Shown here in pieces: positions 35,299 to 42,490 of a stretch of DNA of 64,000 nucleotides; positions within the stretch are counted from its first letter, which is position 1; every line of letters begins with the position of its first letter. The position numbers were made by a program, and so were the translations under genes. Under the pieces are notes generated by a model, which searched no databases, had not been told where the DNA came from, and worked only from the letters and a program-made list of their open reading frames with translations. Source of the stretch: a virus; IMG/VR virus record IMGVR_UViG_3300007354_000004, positions 1 to 64,000 of that record. One strand, 5' to 3'.

Positions 35299-36251
35299 GA
35301 TATTCTCCACTTTAAAATTTCGGTCATAAACTCTTCTGGATCATGATACAGCCTGTATTCGCCGTAATCCGTGTGTTTAACAAACTCGCGCTCAATTACA
35401 TCACACGGTAAATCTTTCACTGTTTTCTGTGCGGAAGATCTTTCGCTCTCAGTCGCATCGTAAACTACAAACAATCTCTTGACACCTTTCAGCATCTCAA
35501 CCATGCGCGGCTTGGTTTTCTTAGTCGAGAACACCGATGCACCGTTCGGGCTTACACACGGAAACCCGTCCTGTATCGCTAAGAGAGCGTCAAATGTCCC
35601 AAAAACCAGGATACCCCAATCTTTCAAAGAGTGAATCCCTATCAGAGCGGGGCGGTTATGCCCCGGCAATCCAATGAACTTGGAATCGTGAGTGTATCTT
35701 GTAATGAACTCTGGACTTTCCTCTGTCAGCCTGAATTGAACGATGTCAATTTCGCTCTTCTGAGGAATACCCGACCAGAAAGGAATCGAGAAAGCGTTCC
35801 AGTCCGGTCGCCAACCCAATAACCAGCGATCAATAAAAGCATCCGTTAAGAGTCTCTTTTCATGAAGAATCATCCGATGCTCATGTGTCAGGCATGAGTG
35901 CCAATACTGAACCAACTCCTGAGAGACAGGTCCGCGATATTCACCCCGCCTTCTTGATTTAATTTTTACATTGGGCAGCGATTCTTTGTTGGTGTTGAGC
36001 CAGAACAGCGTATCGTTAAACTCTATCTGAAGGTAGTCTTTCAGAAAATCGAAGACATCCCACCCCCGACCACAGGCAAAACAATAGGCAAACTCGGAAT
36101 TAACTAACATAGACGGGTTTTTGTCTTCGTGAAAAGGGCACAGACATTTACTATTTTCATCAATGTCAATATCAAAATACGCGAAAACCTGCTGGATATT
36201 AATCTCCCGCTTCAAGACTTTGGGAGAAATGCTCTGATCAGCGAATCCCAT
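35295..36251 (-). CDS. DnaG-type primase (zinc finger plus Toprim)
   Basis: 318 residues. The N-terminal CHC2 zinc finger is CLCPFHEDKNPSMLVN ... YCFACGRGWDVFDFL (residues ~37-70). The C-terminal Toprim-like part reads GILVFGTFDALLAIQDGFPCV, then SPNGASVFS and RLFVVYDATESE. The catalytic E of a classical Toprim (E-G) appears as F-G-T-F-D here, so activity needs testing. Makes RNA primers for the replication complex; shorter than host DnaG. Confidence 0.8.
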   Translation of the reverse strand: MGFADQSISPKVLKREINIQQVFAYFDIDIDENSKCLCPFHEDKNPSMLVNSEFAYCFACGRGWDVFDFLKDYLQIEFNDTLFWLNTNKESLPNVKIKSRRRGEYRGPVSQELVQYWHSCLTHEHRMILHEKRLLTDAFIDRWLLGWRPDWNAFSIPFWSGIPQKSEIDIVQFRLTEESPEFITRYTHDSKFIGLPGHNRPALIGIHSLKDWGILVFGTFDALLAIQDGFPCVSPNGASVFSTKKTKPRMVEMLKGVKRLFVVYDATESERSSAQKTVKDLPCDVIEREFVKHTDYGEYRLYHDPEEFMTEILKWRIS

Positions 36252-36591
36252 CCATCATATCCTTCATATTTTTAGCGTAGACTTTGATCCACCGTATCCC
36301 GAACGGGTTTCTGCATCTAAGACTAGCATACAGGATCGCTCTCTTAATTGTCAAGGGATCAAACTCATTAAGCAGGCTTTTCAAGTGTTTTATATGCATA
36401 TATTGATTGGACTGCAGCGATAAAATTGTTTTGCCATAGGCTTTAACCTGACACGCCATCAGATATTTAAACAACTCCCCCGGCGAGTCGCCAACCGGGG
36501 GATTGAAGCGCGAGGCGAGTGGATCGGTGATGTGCAAGGGGCGGGTGGGGGATGAACGATAATTTACCCGCCCCAAGCTCTGCCGTTTCAT
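36238..36591 (-). CDS. Hypothetical replication-operon protein
   Basis: 117 residues from ATG 36591 (ATGA overlap with the preceding gene). The helical segment LFKYLMACQVKAYGKTILSL ... LKSLLNEFDPLTIKRAILYA ... NPFGIRWIKVYA may be a loader- or adaptor-like helical bundle. Not assignable to a family by eye. Confidence 0.55.
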   Translation of the reverse strand: MKRQSLGRVNYRSSPTRPLHITDPLASRFNPPVGDSPGELFKYLMACQVKAYGKTILSLQSNQYMHIKHLKSLLNEFDPLTIKRAILYASLRCRNPFGIRWIKVYAKNMKDMMDGIR

Positions 36592-37745
36592 GCGAAACCG
36601 CCACCCCAGACAACGCCCATGAGCGCCGCACACTCTTCTTCGGTGAATTCAGCCAGCGGTTTCGCTTTAGGCTCCAACTGAGCGTCGATCATCAACTTTG
36701 CCATGTGCTTATTTGCCCACTTCTTACCAGCATCCGTCAACTGGATATCCTCAACCGTCTGGGGCGGATAAGACACGAAAGCCTTTGGCTCCCCTCCGTG
36801 AATCCATTCTACCAGAGCAAACAGATTCGGGGGAACGTCTGATTCATCCGTTTCAGGTTCTTGTGTTTCCGGCACTTCATCGACTGGGGCCAGCGAATCA
36901 AAGTCCAGTACCAGGCGGGGTTTCTTCGGCGGTCGGGGAGAGTTGTACGTGTAGTGTCCGATTGCGACTCGTTCCGATTCAATAGCAATGTTCAGAATTT
37001 CATCAATGGGATTTTCAGGATTCTTCCACCCGTAATCTCCCTCAAGCACTTCCGGCGCAAAAATGTCCGCCAGCTTTTCGACGCGACGAGCCGAATAAGA
37101 CTTGGCACCCTTCTGTGTCATCAACAGGTTGGGTTTGCCTTCGTGTGTGCCATCAAATCCCTGCTTGAGATAGTAGATGAAACGGTATCCATCGTAGGGA
37201 GTCTCGTTACCTAGCATATTACCCACAATCTCGAACCAGAGTTTGAGTTGTTCGTGATCGCCAAACTGACCCTTTTGGAAAGTCAGCGGAACGCTACCAT
37301 CCAGACTTTGAGCGTATACTAACTTAACCTGGTAGTATCCTTCGGGGGGAGTTGCCTCGTGAATGTAAGACACCCAACCCGAATCGCCCACTTCCGCCGT
37401 AACTGTGCTGTTTGATTTGTCAATCAGCGCTTCGGCTTTAACCAGAAACTCAGTCGTGTTCTTTTTCTTAGGCAGCGCGTGAATATCGCCGCCGAAAGCG
37501 CGGACCAGCAACGACATATCCAGCGGTGTGCCCGACCAGGCAGGACCTGTCTCGCCGTCTACCCGCCGAAGTTCACATTTAACAACCAGATCTTGCCGAA
37601 GTTCGTCGTACTCCCAGACAGGGTTGTCGTTTTCATCCCTAGAAATCCACTTGGTAATTCCGTTGATCTTATAGGTGCCTCTCGAACACCGTTCAAACTC
37701 TTCCATTGGATCAAGATTTTCGTCACCTAGAAAGCTGAATCCCAT
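36588..37745 (-). CDS. Hypothetical replication/recombination protein
   Basis: 385 residues, one of the larger unknowns. A beta-rich N-terminal half (GTYKINGITKWISRDENDNP ... LVVKCELRRVDG ... VSYIHEATPPEGYYQVKLVY) is followed by a Pro/Glu linker (~285-315, VDEVPETQEPETDESDVPP) and a C-terminal helical domain. The arrangement resembles a single-strand-binding protein, which is only a guess from position and layout. Confidence 0.6.
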   Translation of the reverse strand: MGFSFLGDENLDPMEEFERCSRGTYKINGITKWISRDENDNPVWEYDELRQDLVVKCELRRVDGETGPAWSGTPLDMSLLVRAFGGDIHALPKKKNTTEFLVKAEALIDKSNSTVTAEVGDSGWVSYIHEATPPEGYYQVKLVYAQSLDGSVPLTFQKGQFGDHEQLKLWFEIVGNMLGNETPYDGYRFIYYLKQGFDGTHEGKPNLLMTQKGAKSYSARRVEKLADIFAPEVLEGDYGWKNPENPIDEILNIAIESERVAIGHYTYNSPRPPKKPRLVLDFDSLAPVDEVPETQEPETDESDVPPNLFALVEWIHGGEPKAFVSYPPQTVEDIQLTDAGKKWANKHMAKLMIDAQLEPKAKPLAEFTEEECAALMGVVWGGGFA

Positions 37746-37746
37746 G

Positions 37747-38058
37747 TTATTTATCCTTCATCTCCAACAACTCACGAATGGCGTGTTCTAGATTGTCCAG
37801 AGTGATCATTCCCTCTGGAACTTCATATTCGTCCTGAAAGGGAACAACGACCGAAGTTTCTTTGCCCCACGGCGTACTGTAGGTAATACTCCGCGTCTCT
37901 TCGTTAGCGCCCCGTTTGCTAACCTGCTTAATCCAAATTTTACTGACTACAAACTCGATACATCCATTATGGATAGATGACTCAGGTTTGGCGGCAACCT
38001 CATACCCGTAAACCTCAGCAGGCTCGAACTCGTCTTCAAAATCAAAATTATCAGCCAT
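37747..38058 (-). CDS. Hypothetical acidic protein
   Basis: 103 residues (MADNFDFEDEFEPAEVYGYEV...). Acidic N-terminus and a beta-rich middle. The start overlaps the stop of the preceding gene; one-base gap to the next. No motif. Confidence 0.6.
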   Translation of the reverse strand: MADNFDFEDEFEPAEVYGYEVAAKPESSIHNGCIEFVVSKIWIKQVSKRGANEETRSITYSTPWGKETSVVVPFQDEYEVPEGMITLDNLEHAIRELLEMKDK

Positions 38059-38377
38059 TGATCAGTGCCTCAAACAAGTCTCTCTCGTTGACGGGCAGAC
38101 GGTACATCTTATCCACGGCATCCTCACCTAACTCTTGACGAATAAATTGATAGGTGGTCCACAGCACATCCCGACCCCGAACGTGGTAATTACGATCCAT
38201 TGCCGTAGGCTCAAAGTCAGGATCGAAATAGAATCGAGCAGTTGAGAAAGCGGCCTCTTTGTTCTTCTCTGAATACTTGAGCAGGACCATCAATGTAAAC
38301 TGCCGGAGATCGGTAATGTCTCCGTGCCAGTCCATCGTATCTTTGAGATCCTGCCACTTTGCTCCTTCGGTTTTCAT
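38051..38377 (-). CDS. Hypothetical protein
   Basis: 108 residues from ATG 38377 (GGAG 6 bp upstream). Mostly helical: MDWHGDITDLRQFTLMVLLK ... VLWTTYQFIRQELGEDAVDK. Follows the exonuclease gene; function unknown. Confidence 0.6.
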   Translation of the reverse strand: MKTEGAKWQDLKDTMDWHGDITDLRQFTLMVLLKYSEKNKEAAFSTARFYFDPDFEPTAMDRNYHVRGRDVLWTTYQFIRQELGEDAVDKMYRLPVNERDLFEALING

Positions 38378-38378
38378 G

Positions 38379-38969
38379 CTATTCTCCAATCGCAGGAATA
38401 TATTCTTCTGACATTTTCTTCATAACCTGCAGTGTCATACGCACATCGGCGCAAGCATCGTGAGCACCGTCTGTCACTATATTAAACCGACTTGCCGCAT
38501 CTGTCAACTTTTTCCATCGAAAAGAACTAAACTTAGACTGCCACTCGCCATTGTATTTGGCGTATTCGAGCATGGCACACTGCCACGTATTCGGAAAATG
38601 CTCCAGATCATACAAATCGCAGGTGTTATTCAGAATATTCCGATCAAATTCGGCATTATAGGCAACAACGATCTTATCTCTTAGAATATCCTGAAGTTGC
38701 GGATATACATCGGCAAACGTGGGCGATTTAGCCACATCTTTCTCGGTAATGCCGTGTACTTTTGCTGCACCCGCTGAGATTTTACCTTTAGGCTTGATCA
38801 ACTGATCCATCAAAGTATGACCATCTTTATCGATAATGCCCAACTGAATGATCTCGCCCCCATTTTCGATCTTGTCAGTTGTTTCCGTGTCGAGCACGAC
38901 AAAATCCCGCTCTAGAATATCGCTGGCCCAATAAACAGAATCCAAATACGCCTGTCGCAGAAAATCCAT
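38379..38969 (-). CDS. DnaQ-like DEDDh 3'-5' exonuclease
   Basis: 196 residues. Exo I is VVLDTETTD, Exo II VVAYNAEFDRNIL, and Exo III GAHDACADVRMTLQVM with the His five residues before Asp (DEDDh). HGITEKDVAKSPTF is another family mark. It may act as a proofreading or repair exonuclease, in addition to the built-in exonuclease of the polymerase. Confidence 0.88.
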   Translation of the reverse strand: MDFLRQAYLDSVYWASDILERDFVVLDTETTDKIENGGEIIQLGIIDKDGHTLMDQLIKPKGKISAGAAKVHGITEKDVAKSPTFADVYPQLQDILRDKIVVAYNAEFDRNILNNTCDLYDLEHFPNTWQCAMLEYAKYNGEWQSKFSSFRWKKLTDAASRFNIVTDGAHDACADVRMTLQVMKKMSEEYIPAIGE

Positions 38970-39146
38970 CTACTTTTCCTTTACCTCAAATCCCATGCCC
39001 ATCACAAATGACGCCAGATGAATTAATCTCAGCCCCAACCAGATGCGAAACCGCAACCAACGCGACAACACTAAGAACATTTCCACATTTTTAGTTACCA
39101 CCAGATCCACGTCTCCAAATTTTTTAACGATTATCTTCTTCGGCAT
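38970..39146 (-). CDS. Small basic membrane-associated protein
   Basis: 58 residues (MPKKIIVKKFGDVDLVVTKN...). Basic N-terminus and one hydrophobic stretch (LSRWLRFRIWLGLRLIHLAS). SD weak; overlaps the upstream gene by 23 bp and ends right at the exonuclease gene. Confidence 0.45.
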   Translation of the reverse strand: MPKKIIVKKFGDVDLVVTKNVEMFLVLSRWLRFRIWLGLRLIHLASFVMGMGFEVKEK

Positions 39147-39270
39147 GTGCTTTAGCCCACATCGCCCCCAAGAAAGCCGCAAACAAAGCGAACACGGCAT
39201 TCCACCAGGGCATAATTAAAAAGCCGATAACGATATAAACCAGCAGAGTGAAAGCGAGTAGAGGAACCAC
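39124..39270 (-). CDS. Small two-helix membrane protein
   Basis: 48 residues if started at GTG 39270 (AAAGGA upstream). Two hydrophobic segments (VPLLAFTLLVYIVIGFLIM, WNAVFALFAAFLGAMW) and a charged end. First coding region after the large non-coding RNA. Confidence 0.5.
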   Translation of the reverse strand: MVPLLAFTLLVYIVIGFLIMPWWNAVFALFAAFLGAMWAKAHAEEDNR

Positions 39271-39299
39271 GTTCAATCCTTTATGTAAAGTTTTGCCGC

Positions 39300-39817
39300 G
39301 TTTCTGGTCTGGGGCACACGGCAAAGCCCCATATCAAACCCAACGACAGACCAAGATCGCTGGGGCGGATAACAAGGGAGCCCAGCGCCCCCGGTTGCGG
39401 CCTACTACTCCGACTAGCAGAGGTTCAGTCGCAAAAGGTTGGTAGTGTGCTGTTACGCCAAAGCCTCAGACGGCCACGTTGCTTGCATTGCTGCCAAGAC
39501 CATCCCATATCCGATCCCGACAGGTTAATTCGCATTTCCTCCCGTACTATGCAAACATACAAGCAACCCCTGGCTTGCTCTAGTTCATCGTTCTAGAGAA
39601 GGAAAAACATAGTACGGGTTCTCTATTAGGACGCCCTAGAGTGCTACCATTCCGTGTGGTATTCTGGTTTCGCAACATACCGATGGGACACGGCTACCGG
39701 GCACCACCCGTCTCATGCACCAGAACTTGAGATTACCCGACTGGTTAGATCGGCGCTCTCTTCCACTCGGCACTCTTTAAAGGATGGCTGCTTCTAAGCC
39801 AACCTCCTACCAACCAA
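39300..39817 (-). ncRNA. Large structured non-coding RNA (about 520 nt)
   Basis: There is no credible ORF, yet many perfect complementary segments are visible (coordinates on the plus strand). GGTTGGTAG/CTACCAACC, 9 bp: 39807-39815 with 39437-39445. CCCGTACTATG/CATAGTACGGG, 11 bp: 39541-39551 with 39608-39618, enclosing two hairpins (39560-39577 and 39578-39598). AGAGTGC, 7 bp: 39770-39776 with 39638-39644, enclosing TTCTGGT/ACCAGAA at 39719-39725 with 39662-39668. CGCTGGG/CCCAGCG: 39358-39387. TGGTCTG/CAGACCA: 39305-39353. The RNA begins directly at the 3' end of tRNA-Thr, so tRNA processing would create its 5' end, and the shared promoter lies at 39987-40015. Large ornate RNAs of phages (ROOL, GOLLD) are also found near tRNAs; I cannot tell whether this belongs to one of them. 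The exact 3' end is uncertain. Confidence 0.75.
39770..39807 (-). other. 23S rRNA-like segment (helix 43 of the GTPase-associated centre)
   Basis: The 38 nt read GGAGGTTGGCTTAGAAGC followed by AGCCATCC and TTTAAAGAGTGC. This is the bacterial 23S rRNA pattern at E. coli ~1055-1092, comprising helix 43 with its loop and the strand leading to helix 44. After GAGTGC the similarity breaks off; the GTAATAGCTCACTGG of helix 44 is absent. Confidence 0.7.
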
Positions 39818-39889
39818 AGCCCGCTCTCAGACTTGAACTGAGATTCCGCCAGTACAAATGGCGCGTTTTGCCAGTTAAACTAAGCAGGC
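39818..39889 (-). tRNA. tRNA-Thr (anticodon UGU)
   Basis: Perfect 72-nt cloverleaf. Acceptor GCCTGCT/AGCGGGC (one T-G pair), D-stem GTTT/AAAC, anticodon stem CGCCA/TGGCG with loop TTTGTAC (anticodon TGT, U33 present). The variable loop is GAAT; the T-arm is CTCAG TTCAAGT CTGAG, discriminator T. No encoded CCA. Three bases separate it from the upstream tRNA. Confidence 0.93.
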
Positions 39890-39892
39890 ATT

Positions 39893-39980
39893 TGGATCTG
39901 CGGGGAATTGAGCCCCGGTCCAGATTTACTCGCCAGCGATTAAACTGCTGACTTTCTCCCTGTCGAATACCTTCAGACCC
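39893..39980 (-). tRNA. Candidate class II tRNA, anticodon UUA (would read UAA)
   Basis: 88 nt. Acceptor GGGTCTG/CAGATCC (7 bp, one G-T), T-arm CGGGG CTCAATT CCCCG, long 16-nt variable region, discriminator A. The best anticodon arm is CAGCA GTTTAAT CGCTG (mismatch at 31-39), giving U33 and anticodon TTA, an ochre suppressor. The D-arm is poor (only TTC/GAA can pair). It could be a Tyr- or Leu-type suppressor, or a degenerate tRNA. The predicted transcription start falls exactly on G1. Confidence 0.45.
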
Positions 39981-39986
39981 GTACAT

Positions 39987-40015
39987 ACTATATCATGCTA
40001 ATTATGCTTTGTCAA
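39987..40015 (-). promoter_or_regulatory. Promoter of the tRNA / structured-RNA unit
   Basis: -35 TTGACA (40010-40015), 17-bp spacer, -10 TATAGT (39987-39992). Seven bases after the -10 lies G 39980, the first base of the candidate tRNA, so the transcript would be leaderless. Confidence 0.8.
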
Positions 40016-40183
40016 GTGCTTTTCGTTAATTTTCTGTTTGCATTTCCGACAGTATACACTTTTGTAACTCGCAAACAGATGGGGCGGCATATATTTCTGG
40101 CATCCGCTACACCACTGATAGCGCAGGACTGGCAAACTACCCACCCGAACGGGAATTATTCTATGCTGATATCGGCCCCGCAC
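39998..40183 (-). CDS. Small zinc-finger protein
   Basis: 61 residues from GTG 40183 (AGG 7 bp upstream). WCSGCQKYMPPHLFASYKSV then YCRKCKQK gives two CxxC pairs like the zinc ribbon at the N-terminus of phage HNH proteins. It overlaps the end of the lipoprotein gene and the tRNA promoter. May be a remnant of an HNH gene. Confidence 0.42.
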   Translation of the reverse strand: MRGRYQHRIIPVRVGSLPVLRYQWCSGCQKYMPPHLFASYKSVYCRKCKQKINEKHLTKHN

Positions 40184-40280
40184 TGATCAGCCTATCATAT
40201 AGATATGTATCTGGATCTGAAACGACGCACGTCGAACAGGCACTCAATGTTATTAGCAGCGTGAGCATCAGGAGTCGCAT
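40161..40280 (-). CDS. Small lipoprotein
   Basis: 39 residues: MRLLMLTLLITLSACST then CVVSDPDTYLYDR. A hydrophobic signal with lipobox LSAC (lipid-modified Cys14) is clear. AAGGA lies 8 bp before ATG 40280, and the gene begins two bases after the preceding stop. Small phage lipoproteins serve as outer spanins or superinfection-exclusion factors; either is possible. Confidence 0.65.
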   Translation of the reverse strand: MRLLMLTLLITLSACSTCVVSDPDTYLYDRLISAGPISA

Positions 40281-40282
40281 GT

Positions 40283-40912
40283 CTAAGATCCTTCAATCTC
40301 TTTTTTAAATTTATCTAACCCCTGCTGGGCTGCTTCTTTGAACTTTTTAAGGGTTAAATAGTATCCCGCGTTAACTCCCACTATTTCTAGATCAGCAGAA
40401 AAAAGCACATACTCTTTTTCTGTCGTATCTTTAACAATAATCGAATCAATGTCTCCTATACGTCCATTAACTATTTGATAATATACCTCTACGAGTTTAT
40501 GCTGCGCGCCTGATTTAACGTGTATAGTTGATTTACCTATCATCTCGTTTCCCCCCAAACCCCATCGGAATTTAGGCAACTCTTTTGTTGAGATTATTTC
40601 CTTCTCAATGCCGGGCTTATCAAAGATATTATCTTTTACGGAAACTGTTTCACTGTTAATTTCACGTAAAAATTTTTGTTTTCCCTCAAGAGCCACTTTT
40701 CGGATAGAAACAAGATCAACAACGTAAACAGTGAAAGAGTTGGGACGAACCTGTAATGCGTATCCTTCGCTATCACACGTTACCACAGCGGCATTAGCGT
40801 ATACCGTAATATAGGTTATCTGCCTGAAACACCCCTGAACAGACTCATACTCAACCTTAACCCTATATTTCTCATCTTCATTTGTAATTTCATATTCTGT
40901 ATTAGATAACAT
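40283..40912 (-). CDS. Hypothetical beta-rich protein
   Basis: 209 residues from ATG 40912 (GGGAGA upstream). Repeated strand patterns (YRVKVEYESVQGCFRQITYI, SFTVYVVDLVSIRKVALEG) and a charged helical end (KFKEAAQQGLDKFKKEIEGS). No signal peptide; no recognised family. Part of the operon with the HAD-like and lipoprotein genes. Confidence 0.55.
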   Translation of the reverse strand: MLSNTEYEITNEDEKYRVKVEYESVQGCFRQITYITVYANAAVVTCDSEGYALQVRPNSFTVYVVDLVSIRKVALEGKQKFLREINSETVSVKDNIFDKPGIEKEIISTKELPKFRWGLGGNEMIGKSTIHVKSGAQHKLVEVYYQIVNGRIGDIDSIIVKDTTEKEYVLFSADLEIVGVNAGYYLTLKKFKEAAQQGLDKFKKEIEGS

Positions 40913-40913
40913 A

Positions 40914-41312
40914 TTATTTCTCCCAATGCGGCTTAAACCGCTCAATATCTACCAATGTATGATAAAAGTCTCCGTCATGCAAGATGGCGCGATCATCCAC
41001 GTAACACACTGCCGGAACCTTTACGTTTGTCACGTAATCAATCAGGTGATCTAACTCGTACTTGATGAACCAGTCTTCCACCTTCGTATAAGGACGAGTG
41101 GCAGTTAAAATAATTACGGTTGAAAACCGAACGCGAATCTTTTCCAGGAACCATCTCGCGTTAGGGGCGGGGGGATGATCTTCTACCTTCCCGTTCCAAC
41201 CTGTGTAAGAATCAATTACTCCATTGAAGTCAATACAGATGGCGGGCCAGTATGGAGAGTCCTCAGATGGAATACTGTCCCAAAAAGCTTGGGGATCAAA
41301 TTTGAATCTCAT
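40914..41312 (-). CDS. HAD-like phosphatase / phage nucleotidase-like protein
   Basis: 132 residues. Motif I-like region ICIDFNGVIDSYTGW, motif II-like VIILTATRP, motif IV-like VCYVDDRAILHDGDF. The first Asp of the DxDxT motif is present (D-F-N-G). Phage HAD proteins act on nucleotides or polynucleotide ends; substrate unknown here. Confidence 0.7.
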   Translation of the reverse strand: MRFKFDPQAFWDSIPSEDSPYWPAICIDFNGVIDSYTGWNGKVEDHPPAPNARWFLEKIRVRFSTVIILTATRPYTKVEDWFIKYELDHLIDYVTNVKVPAVCYVDDRAILHDGDFYHTLVDIERFKPHWEK

Positions 41313-41406
41313 AAAAATCTCCAATTTTTGACATTTCAGCCGCTGTCTCCACTTTAAATTTGAGAACCTGAAAAATAGGGCTTGAGTCTTCGGCTAGACA
41401 TCTGAC

Positions 41407-41428
41407 AAAACCCCATAATTATAGGGGT
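41407..41428 (-). terminator. Candidate rho-independent terminator
   Basis: ACCCC TATAATTAT GGGGT followed by TTTTG on the minus strand, downstream of the zinc-finger gene 41472-41729. The AT-rich loop can pair further (ATAATTAT). Confidence 0.5.
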
Positions 41429-41471
41429 CGTTTTCCAGAAAAGGTCTAAACATACACAACCGTCACTTTTT

Positions 41472-41729
41472 TCAAAATAGAGGCACTTTTTGGACTTTTT
41501 TGACTCGGTATTTATAATGCGTCGTGCAACGGTATTTATAAGTCCAGATGTGCCCCACTTTGCGCGGTTTGACTCGCTTGACTTTAGCCTTGTGCCCTTT
41601 TGGGCTGTCTCCAGTGTAAACAAAGTCCAATGTCTCGTAATTAATAATAAACAGGGGCTTGTTTTTCTTACGGGCGCACCTGGGGCACAACTTATCACGA
41701 GACGCCTTTCCGCACAAGTAGCACTTCAT
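41472..41729 (-). CDS. Basic zinc-ribbon protein
   Basis: 85 residues from ATG 41729, overlapping the previous stop (ATGA), with SD AGAGGG. CYLCGKASRDKLCPRCARKK is a clear two-CxxC zinc ribbon; the rest is Lys/Arg-rich (KGHKAKVKRVKPRKVG). Probably binds nucleic acid. Confidence 0.6.
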   Translation of the reverse strand: MKCYLCGKASRDKLCPRCARKKNKPLFIINYETLDFVYTGDSPKGHKAKVKRVKPRKVGHIWTYKYRCTTHYKYRVKKVQKVPLF

Positions 41730-41959
41730 CGTGCGCCCTCTACTAGCGACCACTGCACATCGAAATCACACCGGCTATCCTCACATACGATCCCGCCCGT
41801 CATGCGCAGGTTGTTCTCAGACAGCAGACCGTAGAAAACATCTGTCATCGGAGTCTCGTCTGATGTACCGCCCGCCGCCAGAATAAACAGAACAACAAGG
41901 AGTCCAAAACCAACGTACACCAGAATAGGAACTACCAGATCACGAAAGAACGCTTTCAC
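41726..41959 (-). CDS. Small membrane protein
   Basis: 77 residues. One transmembrane helix (~9-30, VPILVYVGFGLLVVLFILAA), then a soluble part with two Cys (GIVCEDSRCDFDVQW). That C-x-D-x-x-C segment resembles the CNDGGCSYDFTV stretch near the N-terminus of the glycosidase at 1600. Function unknown. Confidence 0.55.
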   Translation of the reverse strand: MKAFFRDLVVPILVYVGFGLLVVLFILAAGGTSDETPMTDVFYGLLSENNLRMTGGIVCEDSRCDFDVQWSLVEGAR

Positions 41960-41971
41960 GTTATACTCTCC

Positions 41972-42043
41972 CTATCCGAACAACAGAACGTAAAAGAACG
42001 CCAGAACCAGACACAAAGCCAGAAATGCCAGATAGTCTTTCAT
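41972..42043 (-). CDS. Possible 23-residue membrane peptide
   Basis: MKDYLAFLALCLVLAFFYVL then LFG. The ATG lies two bases after the RNase H stop; the peptide is a single hydrophobic helix. No good SD. Kept because it fills the gap between two co-oriented genes. Confidence 0.35.
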   Translation of the reverse strand: MKDYLAFLALCLVLAFFYVLLFG

Positions 42044-42045
42044 AC

Positions 42046-42462
42046 CTAATGCCCCAAAATCTTCTCGATAGTTTCTCGTGATACCCACTCTACCGATAAA
42101 GACATAAAACGACGCATCAATCTACGAGCCTCTTCCACTAAAGGAACCAAATGAGACTGTTTGCATTTCCAGTTGCCGTTCAACCAATTGACAACTAGCT
42201 GACTGTCAGTATAATAAAGTACAGGATAAGAGATCACACTACTGTCGTCCCTAGATAGCACATACTCTATTGCTGCAATAAACGTTTTAATTTCAGCAAC
42301 ATTGTTAGTAGCAGGATCTCCAAAATCTAATCGACCGCTGGCGTGTTGATAAATTGTCGCTCCACCTAAATGTGTCTGCACAATAAAAGATCCGTATGCT
42401 TTTGCATCTTTTGTGCCGTTCGATTCACACCCACCATCGCCGTAGACAATAATTTTATTCAT
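42046..42462 (-). CDS. Ribonuclease HI-like protein
   Basis: 138 residues. Active-site carboxylates: IIVYGDGGCESNG (first Asp), NNVAEIKTFIAAI (Glu), LYYTDSQLVVNW (second Asp). The C-terminus VEWVSRETIEKILGH is short, and the Asp that normally follows (near A-D-x-L-A) is missing, as in a truncated or altered RNase H. Would remove RNA primers. Own promoter at 42491-42518. Confidence 0.8.
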   Translation of the reverse strand: MNKIIVYGDGGCESNGTKDAKAYGSFIVQTHLGGATIYQHASGRLDFGDPATNNVAEIKTFIAAIEYVLSRDDSSVISYPVLYYTDSQLVVNWLNGNWKCKQSHLVPLVEEARRLMRRFMSLSVEWVSRETIEKILGH

Positions 42463-42490
42463 CTATGGTCCCTCGCAAATTGATAATTAC

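Noticed and set aside
40220-40233. Extra copy of the AAACGACGCACGTC post-promoter element
   Set aside because: It lies inside the lipoprotein coding sequence, lacks the AATTTG half and has no TATA box beside it, so chance is likely.
41354-41698. 114-codon minus-strand ORF
   Set aside because: Overlaps the zinc-ribbon gene in another frame and runs through the terminator hairpin.
41490-41834. 114-codon plus-strand ORF
   Set aside because: Antisense to two well-supported overlapping minus-strand genes; no SD.
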